64,000 bases of DNA from Phocaeicola_A sp036804505 (GTDB lineage Bacteria; Bacteroidota; Bacteroidia; Bacteroidales; Bacteroidaceae). Within the stretch, counting starts at the first letter, position 1. Each line of letters opens with the position of its first letter. Location of the stretch: assembly GCA_036804505.1 (NCBI GenBank), contig DAIRSI010000007.1, positions 1 through 64,000 on the forward strand. The letters run 5' to 3'. Under the pieces are notes generated by a model, which saw nothing but the letters and a program-made list of their open reading frames with translations, was not told the DNA's origin and ran no database searches. A program made the translations under genes and the position numbers. Below, piece after piece: positions 63,763 through 64,000 of this stretch.

Positions 63763-63999
63763 TCAATAGCTTGAGATCTGCCTCATGGATAATTCGACAA
63801 TTTTCATATCTCTGTCCAAACGGATTGTTGCGGAATAGTTGCCGAAAGTCATTTTGCCAACTTCAGAGCGGTCTATTTTTTCATCTACAGTGCAGTTGAT
63901 GGAATAGCCGGCATCACCCGTTGCAGATTTTGTCCGTTGTATTGATGCGCCGTCGTTGACCGCAAATGTAATGCTGTTGATGTCTGCATCTTCATGCAG
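63763..63999 (-). CDS. Partial unknown protein (C-terminal 78 residues)
   Basis: Open minus-strand frame running off the right edge, ending with TGA at 63763-63765. The visible residues include INSITFAVNDGASIQRT, DAGYSINCTVDEKIDR, then MTFGNYSATIRLDRDMKIVE and SMRQISSY at the end. It looks like a beta-rich extracytoplasmic domain. No family recognised. It is supported by the terminator that follows. Confidence 0.7.
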   Translation of the reverse strand: MHEDADINSITFAVNDGASIQRTKSATGDAGYSINCTVDEKIDRSEVGKMTFGNYSATIRLDRDMKIVELSMRQISSY

Positions 64000-64000
64000 T

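Noticed and set aside
1..64000. CRISPR arrays, prophage, conjugative or toxin-antitoxin genes
   Set aside because: No regularly spaced repeats, integrases, relaxases, phage structural genes or small paired antitoxin genes were seen on either strand.
1..64000. tRNA, rRNA, tmRNA or known riboswitches
   Set aside because: Intergenic gaps were read for conserved cores (T-loop GTTCRA with acceptor stems, TPP or cobalamin boxes). Nothing convincing was found, but without a covariance-model search this is not final.

Overview
The window is from a Bacteroidales chromosome, most likely Bacteroides or a close relative. The evidence is two SusC/SusD pairs, a hybrid two-component system, an ECF sigma/FecR pair, the queA-truB-uppP-DUF3098-ftsX cluster, and about twenty copies of the Bacteroidales -7 promoter box TAnnTTTG placed just upstream of genes. 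No tRNA, rRNA, CRISPR array, prophage or complete insertion sequence was seen.

1-13.2 kb is a polysaccharide utilisation locus (PUL). A DUF3823 lipoprotein, SusD and SusC lie on the minus strand. A hybrid two-component regulator (HTCS) diverges from them. A GH127-type beta-L-arabinofuranosidase and a GH5-like hydrolase converge on the HTCS. The enzymes suggest an arabinose-containing plant glycan. 13.5-34 kb is mostly housekeeping: a seven-gene minus-strand operon (methyltransferase, ftsX, DUF3098, uppP, truB, queA, folK), then pspC, miaB, a succinate-type CoA transferase, phosphate butyryltransferase and butyrate kinase, leuS, a YitT protein, rdgB, nadA, a SPOUT RNA methyltransferase, a DUF4294 protein, and an outer-membrane protein with helix-hairpin-helix motifs. 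The 490-bp gap between nadA and the methyltransferase holds a cluster of DnaA-box-like 9-mers and is an oriC candidate.

34-41.2 kb is a second SusC/SusD unit without enzymes, controlled by an ECF sigma factor and FecR anti-sigma factor, with an STN domain on SusC. 41.4-50.7 kb holds a TlpA-like thiol protein with an outer-membrane barrel, a radical SAM protein, and a histidine kinase/response regulator pair divergent from a second barrel. GC rises sharply at about 42.8 kb. 50.7-56 kb is a compact minus-strand operon: nadB, an outer-membrane protein, a YidE-type transporter, an iron-sulfur flavoprotein and a GNAT acetyltransferase. 56-64 kb holds a PH-domain protein with dacB, the ychF-lgt-mutS operon, an EamA exporter, and the 3' end of an unknown gene.

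The most notable non-coding signal is a short hairpin motif shared by the leaders of both susC genes, about 40 nt before each start codon, although the two loci have different kinds of regulator. Other notable signals are the oriC-like region, two probably leaderless promoters, and several unexplained palindromes and repeats.
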